Source: Paracoccaceae bacterium
GTDB lineage: Bacteria > Pseudomonadota > Alphaproteobacteria > Rhodobacterales > Rhodobacteraceae
Direction of reading: 5' to 3'
Assembly: GCA_902573175.1 (NCBI GenBank)
Contig: CACGIS010000006.1
Coordinates: forward strand, 1 to 38,289
Length of the DNA: 38,289 nt
Shown here: in pieces, positions 18,719-27,012 of the stretch
Numbering within the stretch: the first letter of the stretch is position 1
Layout: each line of letters starts with the position of its first letter
Notes under the pieces: model-generated
The model's database searches: none
What the model saw: only the letters and a program-made list of their open reading frames with translations
Told to the model about the DNA's origin: nothing
Position numbers and translations under genes: made by a program

Positions 18719-18730
18719 GTTAGCGCTAAC
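18719..18730. promoter_or_regulatory. LacI-family operator palindrome at the edd-eda promoter
   Basis: GTTAGCGCTAAC is a perfect 12-bp palindrome with the central CG typical of LacI-family operators. On the minus strand a TATACA -10 (18740-18745) and TTGCAC (18761-18766, 15-bp spacing) lie just upstream. The site would therefore fall at about +4 to +15, a classic position for repression. A one-mismatch copy precedes eno. Confidence 0.65.
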
Positions 18731-18825
18731 TTAATTCTTTGTATAGGATTAAAAAAATTTGTGCAAGTTAGACTTTTACATATGGGAAGTCTTTTATCTT
18801 GCTTTAATTTGTGTAAAAATAATTT

Positions 18826-20025
18826 ATGTCGGGAGAAGATAAGTACTCAATAATTCGTTTAAAACCAAAGGTTTCACCAGATAAAATTCTAGCTGGATTT
18901 CCTTGGGTATATGACAACGAGTTAGTTCTAGATCGAAGGACAAAACAACTTACATCTGGCAAAATTGTAGAATTGCAAGATAGCGCCAGGAATTTTTTGG
19001 CAACAGCAGTGGTCAATCCAAAATCAAAAATTTTTGCAAGAGTGATTACAAAAACCGCCAATAAAATTGGAGGTTCAGAACTTGTTTTTAAACGTATAAG
19101 TGCGGCCAAGGCCTTGAGGAAAGGTATTTTCACGGACCCTTACTACAGACTCATAAATTCAGAAGCAGATCAAATGCCTGGAACCATAATAGACCGGTTT
19201 GGTGATTTTTTTGTTATCCAACCGAATTGTGTCTGGGCTGAAAATAATTTAGATAATATTACTGACGCGCTGGTAGAACTTTTTAATCCAGAAGGAATTA
19301 TTAAAAACGCAAATAGTCGCGCGAGAACTTTAGAGGGTTTAGATGATTGCTCACTTTTAATTCATGGATCTGTCCCAACCACTCCCTTGCAGGTGCCGAT
19401 GAATGGCGCCATTTACATGGCAGATCTTAACTATGGTCAAAAAACCGGCCTTTTTTATGATCAAAGGCTGAACCAAGCATTTTTATCTAGTATCTCCAAA
19501 AACAAAACTGTTTTAGATGTGTTCTCCCATGTGGGTGGCTTTGCACTGGCAGCTCTGGTTGGTGGAGCTGTTGAGGCAACGGCTGTCGATGCATCTCAGG
19601 CAGCTTTGGAATTGGCAGAACAGGGGGCTGAAGTTAGTGGCTTCAAGTCTGCGCTTTCGATAATAAAAGACGACGGATTTAATGCATTAAAGTGTCTAAG
19701 AAATGAAGGAAAAAAGTTTGACATCGTTATTTGTGATCCGCCTGCGTTCGCTCCCTCAAGACAAGCATTAAGCTCAGGTCTTCGCGCTTATGAGCGACTT
19801 GCTAGAATTTCTGCTGGTTTAGTCGAGGAGGGAGGTATTTTGGTGCTTTGTTCGTGCTCTCATGCAGCTTCACTATCTAAATTTCGAGGGTCCTGTATTA
19901 GAGGTATCAATTCCGCGGGAAGAAGATCTTCTATCATTTTTACTGGATTCGCAGGTCCAGACCACCCGGTGCATCCGATGTTATCTGAAAACGGATACCT
20001 GAAATCTCTTTTCTTTTCGTTATGA
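18826..20025 (+). CDS. RlmI-like class I SAM-dependent RNA methyltransferase
   Basis: The 399 residues have the architecture of RlmI-type 23S rRNA m5C methyltransferases. An N-terminal PUA-like domain (LKPKVSPDKILAGFPWVYDNE to about residue 80) is followed by a middle domain with INSEADQMPGTIIDRFGD. The catalytic domain has YGQKTGLFYDQRLNQ, SAM motif VLDVFSHVGGFALAAL, motif IV DPPAFAPSRQ and the catalytic cysteine region LCSCSH. I recall a matching Rhodobacter family (RSP_2647-type) found beside edd-eda and a PIN gene, as here. The target nucleotide is not certain. It overlaps the PIN gene by 4 bp, and it is divergent from edd. Confidence 0.85.
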   Translation: MSGEDKYSIIRLKPKVSPDKILAGFPWVYDNELVLDRRTKQLTSGKIVELQDSARNFLATAVVNPKSKIFARVITKTANKIGGSELVFKRISAAKALRKGIFTDPYYRLINSEADQMPGTIIDRFGDFFVIQPNCVWAENNLDNITDALVELFNPEGIIKNANSRARTLEGLDDCSLLIHGSVPTTPLQVPMNGAIYMADLNYGQKTGLFYDQRLNQAFLSSISKNKTVLDVFSHVGGFALAALVGGAVEATAVDASQAALELAEQGAEVSGFKSALSIIKDDGFNALKCLRNEGKKFDIVICDPPAFAPSRQALSSGLRAYERLARISAGLVEEGGILVLCSCSHAASLSKFRGSCIRGINSAGRRSSIIFTGFAGPDHPVHPMLSENGYLKSLFFSL

Positions 20026-20576
20026 ATTATTTGATCGACACCTGTGTTTTATTTCCTACAGTGATGCGAACAATCTTGTTGGATGCTGTTAAATCAAAAC
20101 ATGACAGCGCTTTTTGGTCAGAAAAAATATTGAGCGAATGGTCCGCTTCGGCAAAAAAAGTTGGTGAGCTTGGACAGTTACAAGCAGACGCAGAAATATC
20201 CATTTTGAGAGCTAATTGGCCAAATAGTATAATTAGTTTTAGTTTAGAGCTTGAAGATAGTTTGTACTTACCAGACTTAAATGACCGACATGTTTTAGCG
20301 GCTGCTATTGCCGGAAAATGCGACGCGATCATAACGCTTAATAAAAAAGATTTTCCCAGGCAAATTTTAGATCAATATGGGTTAATACGAGTAGATCCTG
20401 ATCATATAATATTAGAATATTTAAAAGATGATGCCCCTATCATTGTTGAAATCGCTCAGGATTTATTAAGCGAAGCCAATAGAAAATTTAACCAAGAGTG
20501 GACAATCCGCCAATTACTTAGGAAAGCACGACTGCCAAGAACAGCAAAAGCTCTTTCTATTCTAATTGATGGTTAA
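20022..20576 (+). CDS. PIN-domain protein coupled to the RNA methyltransferase
   Basis: PIN domains are metal-dependent RNases. The 184 residues begin with the strand MNYLIDTCVLFP carrying the first acidic residue D6. The second acidic region is YLPDLNDRHVLAAAIAGKCDAIITLNKKDF, with two aspartates near residues 85-89 and one near 103. The C-terminal 60 residues are extra to the basic fold. There is no antitoxin gene beside it. Instead its ATG overlaps the methyltransferase stop by 4 bp, so the two are made together and probably act on the same RNA process. It resembles the Rhodobacter RSP_2648-type family. The stop lies 4 bp from the convergent eno stop. Confidence 0.82.
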   Translation: MNYLIDTCVLFPTVMRTILLDAVKSKHDSAFWSEKILSEWSASAKKVGELGQLQADAEISILRANWPNSIISFSLELEDSLYLPDLNDRHVLAAAIAGKCDAIITLNKKDFPRQILDQYGLIRVDPDHIILEYLKDDAPIIVEIAQDLLSEANRKFNQEWTIRQLLRKARLPRTAKALSILIDG

Positions 20577-20580
20577 TTTT

Positions 20581-21861
<1,281 letters not shown>

Positions 21862-21926
21862 TTAATAAGCCTCTCTTTATTATGAGCTCCAGGTAACAAA
21901 AATTAAATTTAATGTATATACTTATT

Positions 21927-21938
21927 GTTAGCGATAAC
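21927..21938. promoter_or_regulatory. Second LacI-type operator candidate, upstream of eno
   Basis: GTTAGCGATAAC differs from the edd palindrome only at the eighth base. With its flanks it reads TGTTA-GCGA-TAACA, with perfect 5-bp arms. It lies 66 bp before eno, just upstream of a TATATA -10 candidate (21915-21920, minus strand), unlike the edd site, which lies downstream of its -10. Confidence 0.5.
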
Positions 21939-21948
21939 ACTGAACCTT

Positions 21949-22836
21949 TTATATCTTTTGATTTACACTTTTTTGTATTTTAACTAATCTCCTTTCTCGC
22001 CCAAAGGTATAGATACCAGAACTCACTACTAACAAACCCCCTAATAAAATTGGCAACGTAAGTTTTTCTCCTAAGATTAAACTTGCAAGGCCTAAAGAGA
22101 ATAGAAGCCTTGAGTAGCGAAATGGCGCAATAACCGACACATCGCCTTTACGGGTAGCTAAAACAAGCAAGAAATAGCCAGTAAGGCCTATAATTGCAGT
22201 GCATATTAATATAATTGCTTCATATGTAGTGGGCATTATGGGAGGTCCAAAAAAAGGATAAGCAATAAACCCAGCACTTCCCATTGCTAAGCATGCATAA
22301 AAAGTAACAGTTAAAGTCGGAATTTCAGTTGCCATATCTCTAGTGACTACGTCTCTTAGGGCTAAGCATAAAACTGCTGCCAAACCTAAAAGTGATGCCA
22401 ATTGGAAGCTCCCATAGCCGGGCTGAAGTATAATTATAACGCCCAAAAATCCAATAAAAATTGCTGACCATCTGCGCCACCCAACCTTTTCGCCCAACAA
22501 AATGGCCGCTCCTAAAGTTACAAATAATGGCGTTGCTTGCAAAATAGAAGCTAGTAACGACATTGGTATCAAAACCATGGCAGAGGTAAAAGAAAGAGCT
22601 CCGAACAAGTCTGCAATCGTTCGTGATATTACATGCTTATTAAGTAGTATTTTATCAGCCAGGTTCACATTCAAAATAATGGCGAGCACTAGTGTGATTA
22701 ATGCACCGCCAAAGCCTATTGAAAAGAGAATTTGAGTGGCAGGTAGCCTGGCCGATAGTAATTTTATAAATGTGTCCTCAACAGCAAAACATGCCATTGA
22801 CATCATCATAAATAAAATACCGCGGAGATTTACCAT
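21949..22836 (-). CDS. EamA/DMT-family transporter
   Basis: This is an inner-membrane protein of 295 residues with about ten hydrophobic helices arranged as two EamA repeats. The first repeat starts LRGILFMMMSMACFAVEDTF and ends near LGVIIILQPGYG; the second follows and contains FRYSRLLFSLGLASLILGEKL. The duplicated GEK motifs (LLGEKVGWRR and ILGEKLTLP) are usual in drug/metabolite transporters. Substrate cannot be inferred; relatives export amino acids, riboflavin or other metabolites. It lies between fur and eno on the same strand, and a hairpin 19 bp before its start suggests transcription separate from fur. Confidence 0.88.
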   Translation of the reverse strand: MVNLRGILFMMMSMACFAVEDTFIKLLSARLPATQILFSIGFGGALITLVLAIILNVNLADKILLNKHVISRTIADLFGALSFTSAMVLIPMSLLASILQATPLFVTLGAAILLGEKVGWRRWSAIFIGFLGVIIILQPGYGSFQLASLLGLAAVLCLALRDVVTRDMATEIPTLTVTFYACLAMGSAGFIAYPFFGPPIMPTTYEAIILICTAIIGLTGYFLLVLATRKGDVSVIAPFRYSRLLFSLGLASLILGEKLTLPILLGGLLVVSSGIYTFGRERRLVKIQKSVNQKI

Positions 22837-22854
22837 TTGAACCCAAATAATAAT

Positions 22855-22881
22855 CCAAACCTGTCACTCAGAAGGGTTTGG
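22855..22881 (-). terminator. Probable terminator after fur
   Basis: CCAAACC (22855-22861) pairs with GGTTTGG (22875-22881) over a 13-nt loop. On the minus strand the stem is followed by ATTATTATTT. It lies 9 bp after the fur stop. Confidence 0.5.
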
Positions 22882-22889
22882 TTGTCAAG

Positions 22890-23303
22890 TTATGACTTTT
22901 TTAATGGAACGCCATAGAGCTCGAGTTTATGACCCATGAGTTTATACCCAAGCTTTTGAGCAATTTTTTCTTGTAATTTTTCAATGTCAGAGTCCATGAA
23001 CTCTATAACTCTCCCAGAATTAATATCAATCAGATGGTCATGGTGTTCACGTTCGGCGTCTTCATAGCGCGCTCGGCCATCGCCAAACTCTAACTTATCT
23101 AAAATGCCTGCTTCATCAAAAAGCTTAACGGTTCTGTATACAGTTGCTATAGAAATGGTGAGATCGATTTTTGATGCTCGTTTGTGCAATTCCTCTACGT
23201 CAGGATGATCAGCAGCGTCTTCTAACACCTGAGCGATGATTTTACGCTGGCTCGTCATACGCAAGCCTTTTTGCTCGCACCTTTGCAGAATTGTGTCTGT
23301 CAT
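22890..23303 (-). CDS. fur: Fur-family metalloregulator (Fur/Mur type)
   Basis: This winged-helix repressor senses Fe2+ or Mn2+. From the ATG at 23303 it has 137 residues: DNA-binding half with LRMTSQRKIIAQVL (14-27), DHPDVEELHKRA (32-43), SIATVYRTVKLFDEAG (51-66), and metal/dimerisation half with HHDH (87-90), H125 and E128. The only cysteine is C9; both CxxC structural zinc motifs of classical Fur are missing, as in the alphaproteobacterial Fur/Mur branch, where several members respond to manganese. A GTG at 23375 would add 24 residues and overlap selO, but family length favours the ATG. It probably regulates metal uptake, possibly the nearby futA. Confidence 0.9.
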   Translation of the reverse strand: MTDTILQRCEQKGLRMTSQRKIIAQVLEDAADHPDVEELHKRASKIDLTISIATVYRTVKLFDEAGILDKLEFGDGRARYEDAEREHHDHLIDINSGRVIEFMDSDIEKLQEKIAQKLGYKLMGHKLELYGVPLKKS

Positions 23304-23364
23304 TTTGAATATATTTTTTAATAAACGCTTAATGTTATGGTCATGTTTAGCCGAAATGCAAGAA

Positions 23365-24765
23365 CTAGGTACCACAGAATGTTTTTAAAACTTCTTCCTC
23401 TTCCGTCGGGATAGCTTCTAAATCTGAGTACTCTAGGGTTTTCTCATAAGGTGATTTTAAGGCCTTGTTTAATCGATGAAAAAGATCAAAATCAGAATTT
23501 AGCGCTGCTGTTATTGCAAGTTCTATTTGATGATTTCGTGGTATTAAATTTGGATTTGCCTTAGCCATAATTGAAATTGGGTCAGGTTCGCCTGATATTC
23601 GATTTTTCCAAGTCTTAAACCAATCAGGGTCAACAGATTTGAAGTATTCGGGCTCCTCCGTAAGCTTTCTAAAGCTTATCGTGAAATCCTCATTTCTCGA
23701 TGCTAAGCCATTTAAAAAGTTACTTATCAATTTATAATCACTGGGTTTGGTTTTGGAGATGCCAATTTTTTTTCCAAATTTTTTTAACCACAAACTTCTT
23801 ATTTGATTTGGCATTTCGTGGACCAAATTTTTAAATTTATTCAATACATCTTCATCGTTGTTTACTATTGGCAAAAGTGCATTTGCCAATTGTGCCATAT
23901 TCCAGACAATTACATCGGCTTGAGCTGAGTAAGCATATCGCCCGTGGGTATCTATCGAAGAAAAAACCTTTGAGGGGCTATAGTTATCCAAAAACGCACA
24001 GGGACCGTAATCGATTGTTTCACCTGATATTGAACAGTTATCGGTATTCATTACCCCGTGGATAAAACCAACACTTAGCCAATCGGTTACCAAATCGCTA
24101 TGTGCATTGATCACGCGACTCAAAAATTCTGAGATGGATTTTGTTTCGTTATAATGTCTCTCCTGTGTATACTTATATAAGGTTTCAAGAGCTTCCGTAT
24201 CCTTTTTATATGCAAAGTATTGAAACGTTCCGACGCGTATATGACTTTTCGCAATTCTTGTTAAAATGGCTCCTGGGAGTACGGTTTCTCTCAATACTTT
24301 ATCGCCAGTCTCAACCGCAGCTAAAGATCTAGTGGTCGGAATTCCTAAATGATGCATGGCTTCTGACACTATGTATTCTCGTAGAACAGGGCCTAACCAA
24401 GATAATCCATCGCCACTACGAGAAAAAGGTGTTGTTCCAGAACCCTTCAATTGGATATCGAATCGTCCTGATTTCGTATTTAGCTCACCTAGCAAAAGCG
24501 CTCTGCCGTCACCTAGTTGTGGACTGTAATAGCCAAATTGATGCCCAGCATAGGCTTGTGCTAAAGGATCTGCTCCGTCCGGTAACATTTGTCCTGAAAA
24601 GATCAATTCTAGTCCACTGCTAGGAAGTTTTATCTCTAATTCTTTTGCTAATTGAAAATTACAAGCTACCAGTTCAGCCTTAGTAACTGTTGCAGGTTTT
24701 TGTTTATGAAAAAACTGACTTGGAAGAGTGGAATAGGTATTATCAAAAGGAAATTGTGCATTCAT
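23365..24765 (-). CDS. selO: Protein adenylyltransferase SelO (YdiU family)
   Basis: SelO is a pseudokinase-fold enzyme that transfers AMP to proteins and is linked to oxidative stress defence. The 466 residues (ATG at 24765; a TTG four codons earlier is possible) show the N-terminal FPFDNTYSTLP, the nucleotide site GHQFGYYSPQLGDGRA, LKGSGTTPFSRSGDG, and the active-site region GVMNTDNCSISGETIDYGP. The protein ends TFCGT, with cysteine where some homologues have selenocysteine. It is followed by fur, with only a short gap, and preceded 46 bp upstream by a nucleoside hydrolase on the same strand. Confidence 0.93.
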   Translation of the reverse strand: MNAQFPFDNTYSTLPSQFFHKQKPATVTKAELVACNFQLAKELEIKLPSSGLELIFSGQMLPDGADPLAQAYAGHQFGYYSPQLGDGRALLLGELNTKSGRFDIQLKGSGTTPFSRSGDGLSWLGPVLREYIVSEAMHHLGIPTTRSLAAVETGDKVLRETVLPGAILTRIAKSHIRVGTFQYFAYKKDTEALETLYKYTQERHYNETKSISEFLSRVINAHSDLVTDWLSVGFIHGVMNTDNCSISGETIDYGPCAFLDNYSPSKVFSSIDTHGRYAYSAQADVIVWNMAQLANALLPIVNNDEDVLNKFKNLVHEMPNQIRSLWLKKFGKKIGISKTKPSDYKLISNFLNGLASRNEDFTISFRKLTEEPEYFKSVDPDWFKTWKNRISGEPDPISIMAKANPNLIPRNHQIELAITAALNSDFDLFHRLNKALKSPYEKTLEYSDLEAIPTEEEEVLKTFCGT

Positions 24766-24811
24766 GTTTACTAGCAATCGATTTTTATTCCATACCTAGT
24801 AAATTTTTCAC

Positions 24812-25753
24812 TTAAAAGCGAGCCAAACGCTCAGTCAATAAAGAGAAAAATCCGTCAGCATTCACATCGCCAATAAAATAGGCATTTTTTGGACGATTTG
24901 TGACTTTCCACCAGTCGGCTACCGTCATTCCTAAAGTAAGTTCAGACTGGGTTTCTATTTCAACATTAATGTGACGACCTGAAAATAAATCTGGTGATAG
25001 TAGGTAGGCAATAACGCAGGGGTCATGCAGTGGGGCGCCATCCGATCCATATTTTTCTTTATCGAACCGTTCAAAAAAATCAGTCATTTCAGCTACCGCT
25101 TTACCTACCGGTGAATTCAGTGCCCGAAAAGCATCATTCCTAGCCTTATTTACAAGAACTTTATGAGTAACATCAAGGGGTAATACAGTGATTTGAATGT
25201 TTGATTGAAATACAATTTCTGCTGCCTCAGGATCTACATATATGTTAAATTCTGCCGTGGGCGTGATATTGCCAACTTCAAAATAAGCTCCGCCCATTAA
25301 AACGATCTCTTGGATTTTTTCTTTTATGTCCGGTGCCTTTTCAATTGCTGTCGCTATATTTGTGAGTGGTCCCAATGGACATAATGTAATTGTGCCAGCT
25401 TCGTTGGATCGAATTGTTTCAATTATAAAATCAACTGCATGTTGCTTTTGGAGAGGCATTTTGGGATCTGGAAGGGTCGGACCATCCAGGCCAGTCTTTC
25501 CATGAACATGCTCGGCTGTTACAAGTGGTCTTTTAATTGGGGCGTCACAGCCTGCAAAAACCTTTTTCTCAGTTTTTTGCGCTAACTCACACACTATCCG
25601 TGCGTTTTTTTTTGTTAAATCAAGCGGAACATTACCTGCTACTGCAGTAATACCAAGAACCTCGATTTCTTTGGGGCTGGCTAATGCTAACAGTATTGCA
25701 ACAGCATCATCTTGGCCAGGATCTGTATCAATAATTATTTTACGCTTTTGCAT
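24812..25753 (-). CDS. Inosine-uridine preferring nucleoside hydrolase
   Basis: This enzyme cleaves ribonucleosides to base and ribose, for salvage. The 313 residues have the calcium-binding signature DTDPGQDDA with D11, D15 and D16 at the N-terminus, AVAGNVPLDLTKKNA, the VHGKTGLDG loop, the substrate region LMGGAYFEVGNITPTAEFNIYVDPEAA and the second metal region VLPLDVTHK, with DPCVIAYLL near the end. Length is normal for the IUNH family. Base preference is not clear from sequence. It may be co-transcribed with selO. The futA gene upstream on the same strand is separated by a strong terminator. Confidence 0.92.
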   Translation of the reverse strand: MQKRKIIIDTDPGQDDAVAILLALASPKEIEVLGITAVAGNVPLDLTKKNARIVCELAQKTEKKVFAGCDAPIKRPLVTAEHVHGKTGLDGPTLPDPKMPLQKQHAVDFIIETIRSNEAGTITLCPLGPLTNIATAIEKAPDIKEKIQEIVLMGGAYFEVGNITPTAEFNIYVDPEAAEIVFQSNIQITVLPLDVTHKVLVNKARNDAFRALNSPVGKAVAEMTDFFERFDKEKYGSDGAPLHDPCVIAYLLSPDLFSGRHINVEIETQSELTLGMTVADWWKVTNRPKNAYFIGDVNADGFFSLLTERLARF

Positions 25754-25802
25754 GAACTTAACCCTAATTTTAATTTAATTAACTAAGTCGCATTACCGTA
25801 TT

Positions 25803-25832
25803 AAAAAACCTGCGCAAAAGGAAGCGCAGGTT
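25803..25832 (-). terminator. Strong intrinsic terminator after futA
   Basis: AACCTGCGC (25807-25815) pairs perfectly with GCGCAGGTT (25824-25832) over an 8-nt loop. On the minus strand a T tract follows the stem. It separates futA from the nucleoside hydrolase. Confidence 0.85.
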
Positions 25833-25853
25833 CAACATTAATAGAATTAAAAT

Positions 25854-26858
25854 TCAACCGTCAAAGTCTACAATCTCTGTCAACTTCAGTGCAGTACTTC
25901 TTAACTTTGCCAAATCCATCAGATTAACATCATCTGGTGTAAAACTACCCCAGTTTTTCACTAGCTCGGCTGGCTCAGTATTAGGTGCTATCGGGTACTC
26001 AAAATTTGCAAGTGCGTAAATTTTCTGCGCATTAGGGGAACTTAAAAACTCCATAAGTTTTATGGCATTTTCTTTATTGGGCGAGTACTTTGCCAAAGCT
26101 ATTCCAGATATATTTACATGCGTACCACCGTTTTCAAACTCAGGAAAAACTATTCTCACACTGTCTGCCCATGCTTTTTGCTCAGGATCTTTAAGCATCT
26201 TACCCATGTAGTATGTGTTACCGATTGATATATCACATTCGCCAGCCCAGATTGCTTTAACTTGTGCCCGATCGTTACCTTGTGGTTTGCGGGCTAAATT
26301 GTTTTTCACAGACCTTAACCACGCTTCTGCTTTTTCAGCCCCATGATGATGAATTATCGCTGACGTTAGCGCGACAGTGTAAGCATTTGTTCCCGATCGA
26401 GTACAAATACGTCCCTTCCACTTTGGATCGGCCAAACCCTCATAGGTCGTAACTTCACCTTCGGCCACTTTGTCTTTACTTGCATAAATAATCCTTGCAC
26501 GAGTTGTTAATCCAAACCAATGGTTTTCTGGATCTCGGTAGATAGAGGGAATATTTTTGTTCAATGTTTCATTTACGACAGGCTGGGTAAGACCGGCATC
26601 AACTACTGCTGCCAAACGTGAAATATCAACAGTTAGAACAACGTCAGCTGGGCTACGTTTCCCTTCGGCTGTCATTTTTTCAATCATACCTTTTCGCAGA
26701 TATGCCACGTTTACATTAATACCTGTTTCTTCAGTAAAAGCGTCTGTCAGCGGCTGTATAAGAAACGGTTGACGATAAGAATAAATATTAATTTCGGTGG
26801 CTGCTACGGTCCCAGCCGTTAAAATTAAAAGAATAATCGAGACTAAATTTTTAAACAC
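25854..26858 (-). CDS. Iron(III) ABC transporter substrate-binding protein (FutA/FbpA family)
   Basis: This periplasmic protein captures ferric iron for an ABC importer. The 334 residues start with a signal peptide (MFKNLVSIILLILTAGTVAA, cleavage near residue 20). They continue with the family opening INIYSYRQPFLIQPL, the LRKGMIEKM segment, and the iron-ligand tyrosine pair Y216/Y217 in IGNTYYMGK, with another tyrosine at 26 or 28. The protein ends EIVDFDG. The start is GTG, with GGGG about 11 nt upstream. The permease and ATPase genes are absent here and a strong terminator follows, so the binding protein is encoded alone. An inverted repeat overlaps its promoter region; iron control is likely. 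Confidence 0.92.
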   Translation of the reverse strand: MFKNLVSIILLILTAGTVAATEINIYSYRQPFLIQPLTDAFTEETGINVNVAYLRKGMIEKMTAEGKRSPADVVLTVDISRLAAVVDAGLTQPVVNETLNKNIPSIYRDPENHWFGLTTRARIIYASKDKVAEGEVTTYEGLADPKWKGRICTRSGTNAYTVALTSAIIHHHGAEKAEAWLRSVKNNLARKPQGNDRAQVKAIWAGECDISIGNTYYMGKMLKDPEQKAWADSVRIVFPEFENGGTHVNISGIALAKYSPNKENAIKLMEFLSSPNAQKIYALANFEYPIAPNTEPAELVKNWGSFTPDDVNLMDLAKLRSTALKLTEIVDFDG

Positions 26859-26909
26859 CTTATGAACCCCATTTTTATCAAACGACGATACCGTAATTAT
26901 ATTTGGTAA

Positions 26910-26937
26910 TTTTTGTCAACCGAATTCCTGACAAAAA
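26910..26937. promoter_or_regulatory. Inverted repeat between futA and the DUF4856 gene
   Basis: TTTTTGTCA (26910-26918) and TGACAAAAA (26929-26937) are perfect 9-bp inverted arms around a 10-bp spacer centred on GAATTC. Facing futA, the site supplies a TTGACA beside a TATAAT; facing the DUF4856 gene, a TTGACA (26941-26946) follows directly. The position fits a regulator controlling both genes, perhaps an iron-responsive one. Confidence 0.5.
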
Positions 26938-27012
26938 TACTTGACATTAAAAAAAATTTCTTACTAAAAGGCTAAGGATTTAATTTTAGTGAAAGAAAAA
27001 AAGGAAATAGAG

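Noticed and set aside
20022-20576. PIN protein as the toxin of a VapBC pair
   Set aside because: No small antitoxin gene precedes or follows it; the coupled partner is an RNA methyltransferase.
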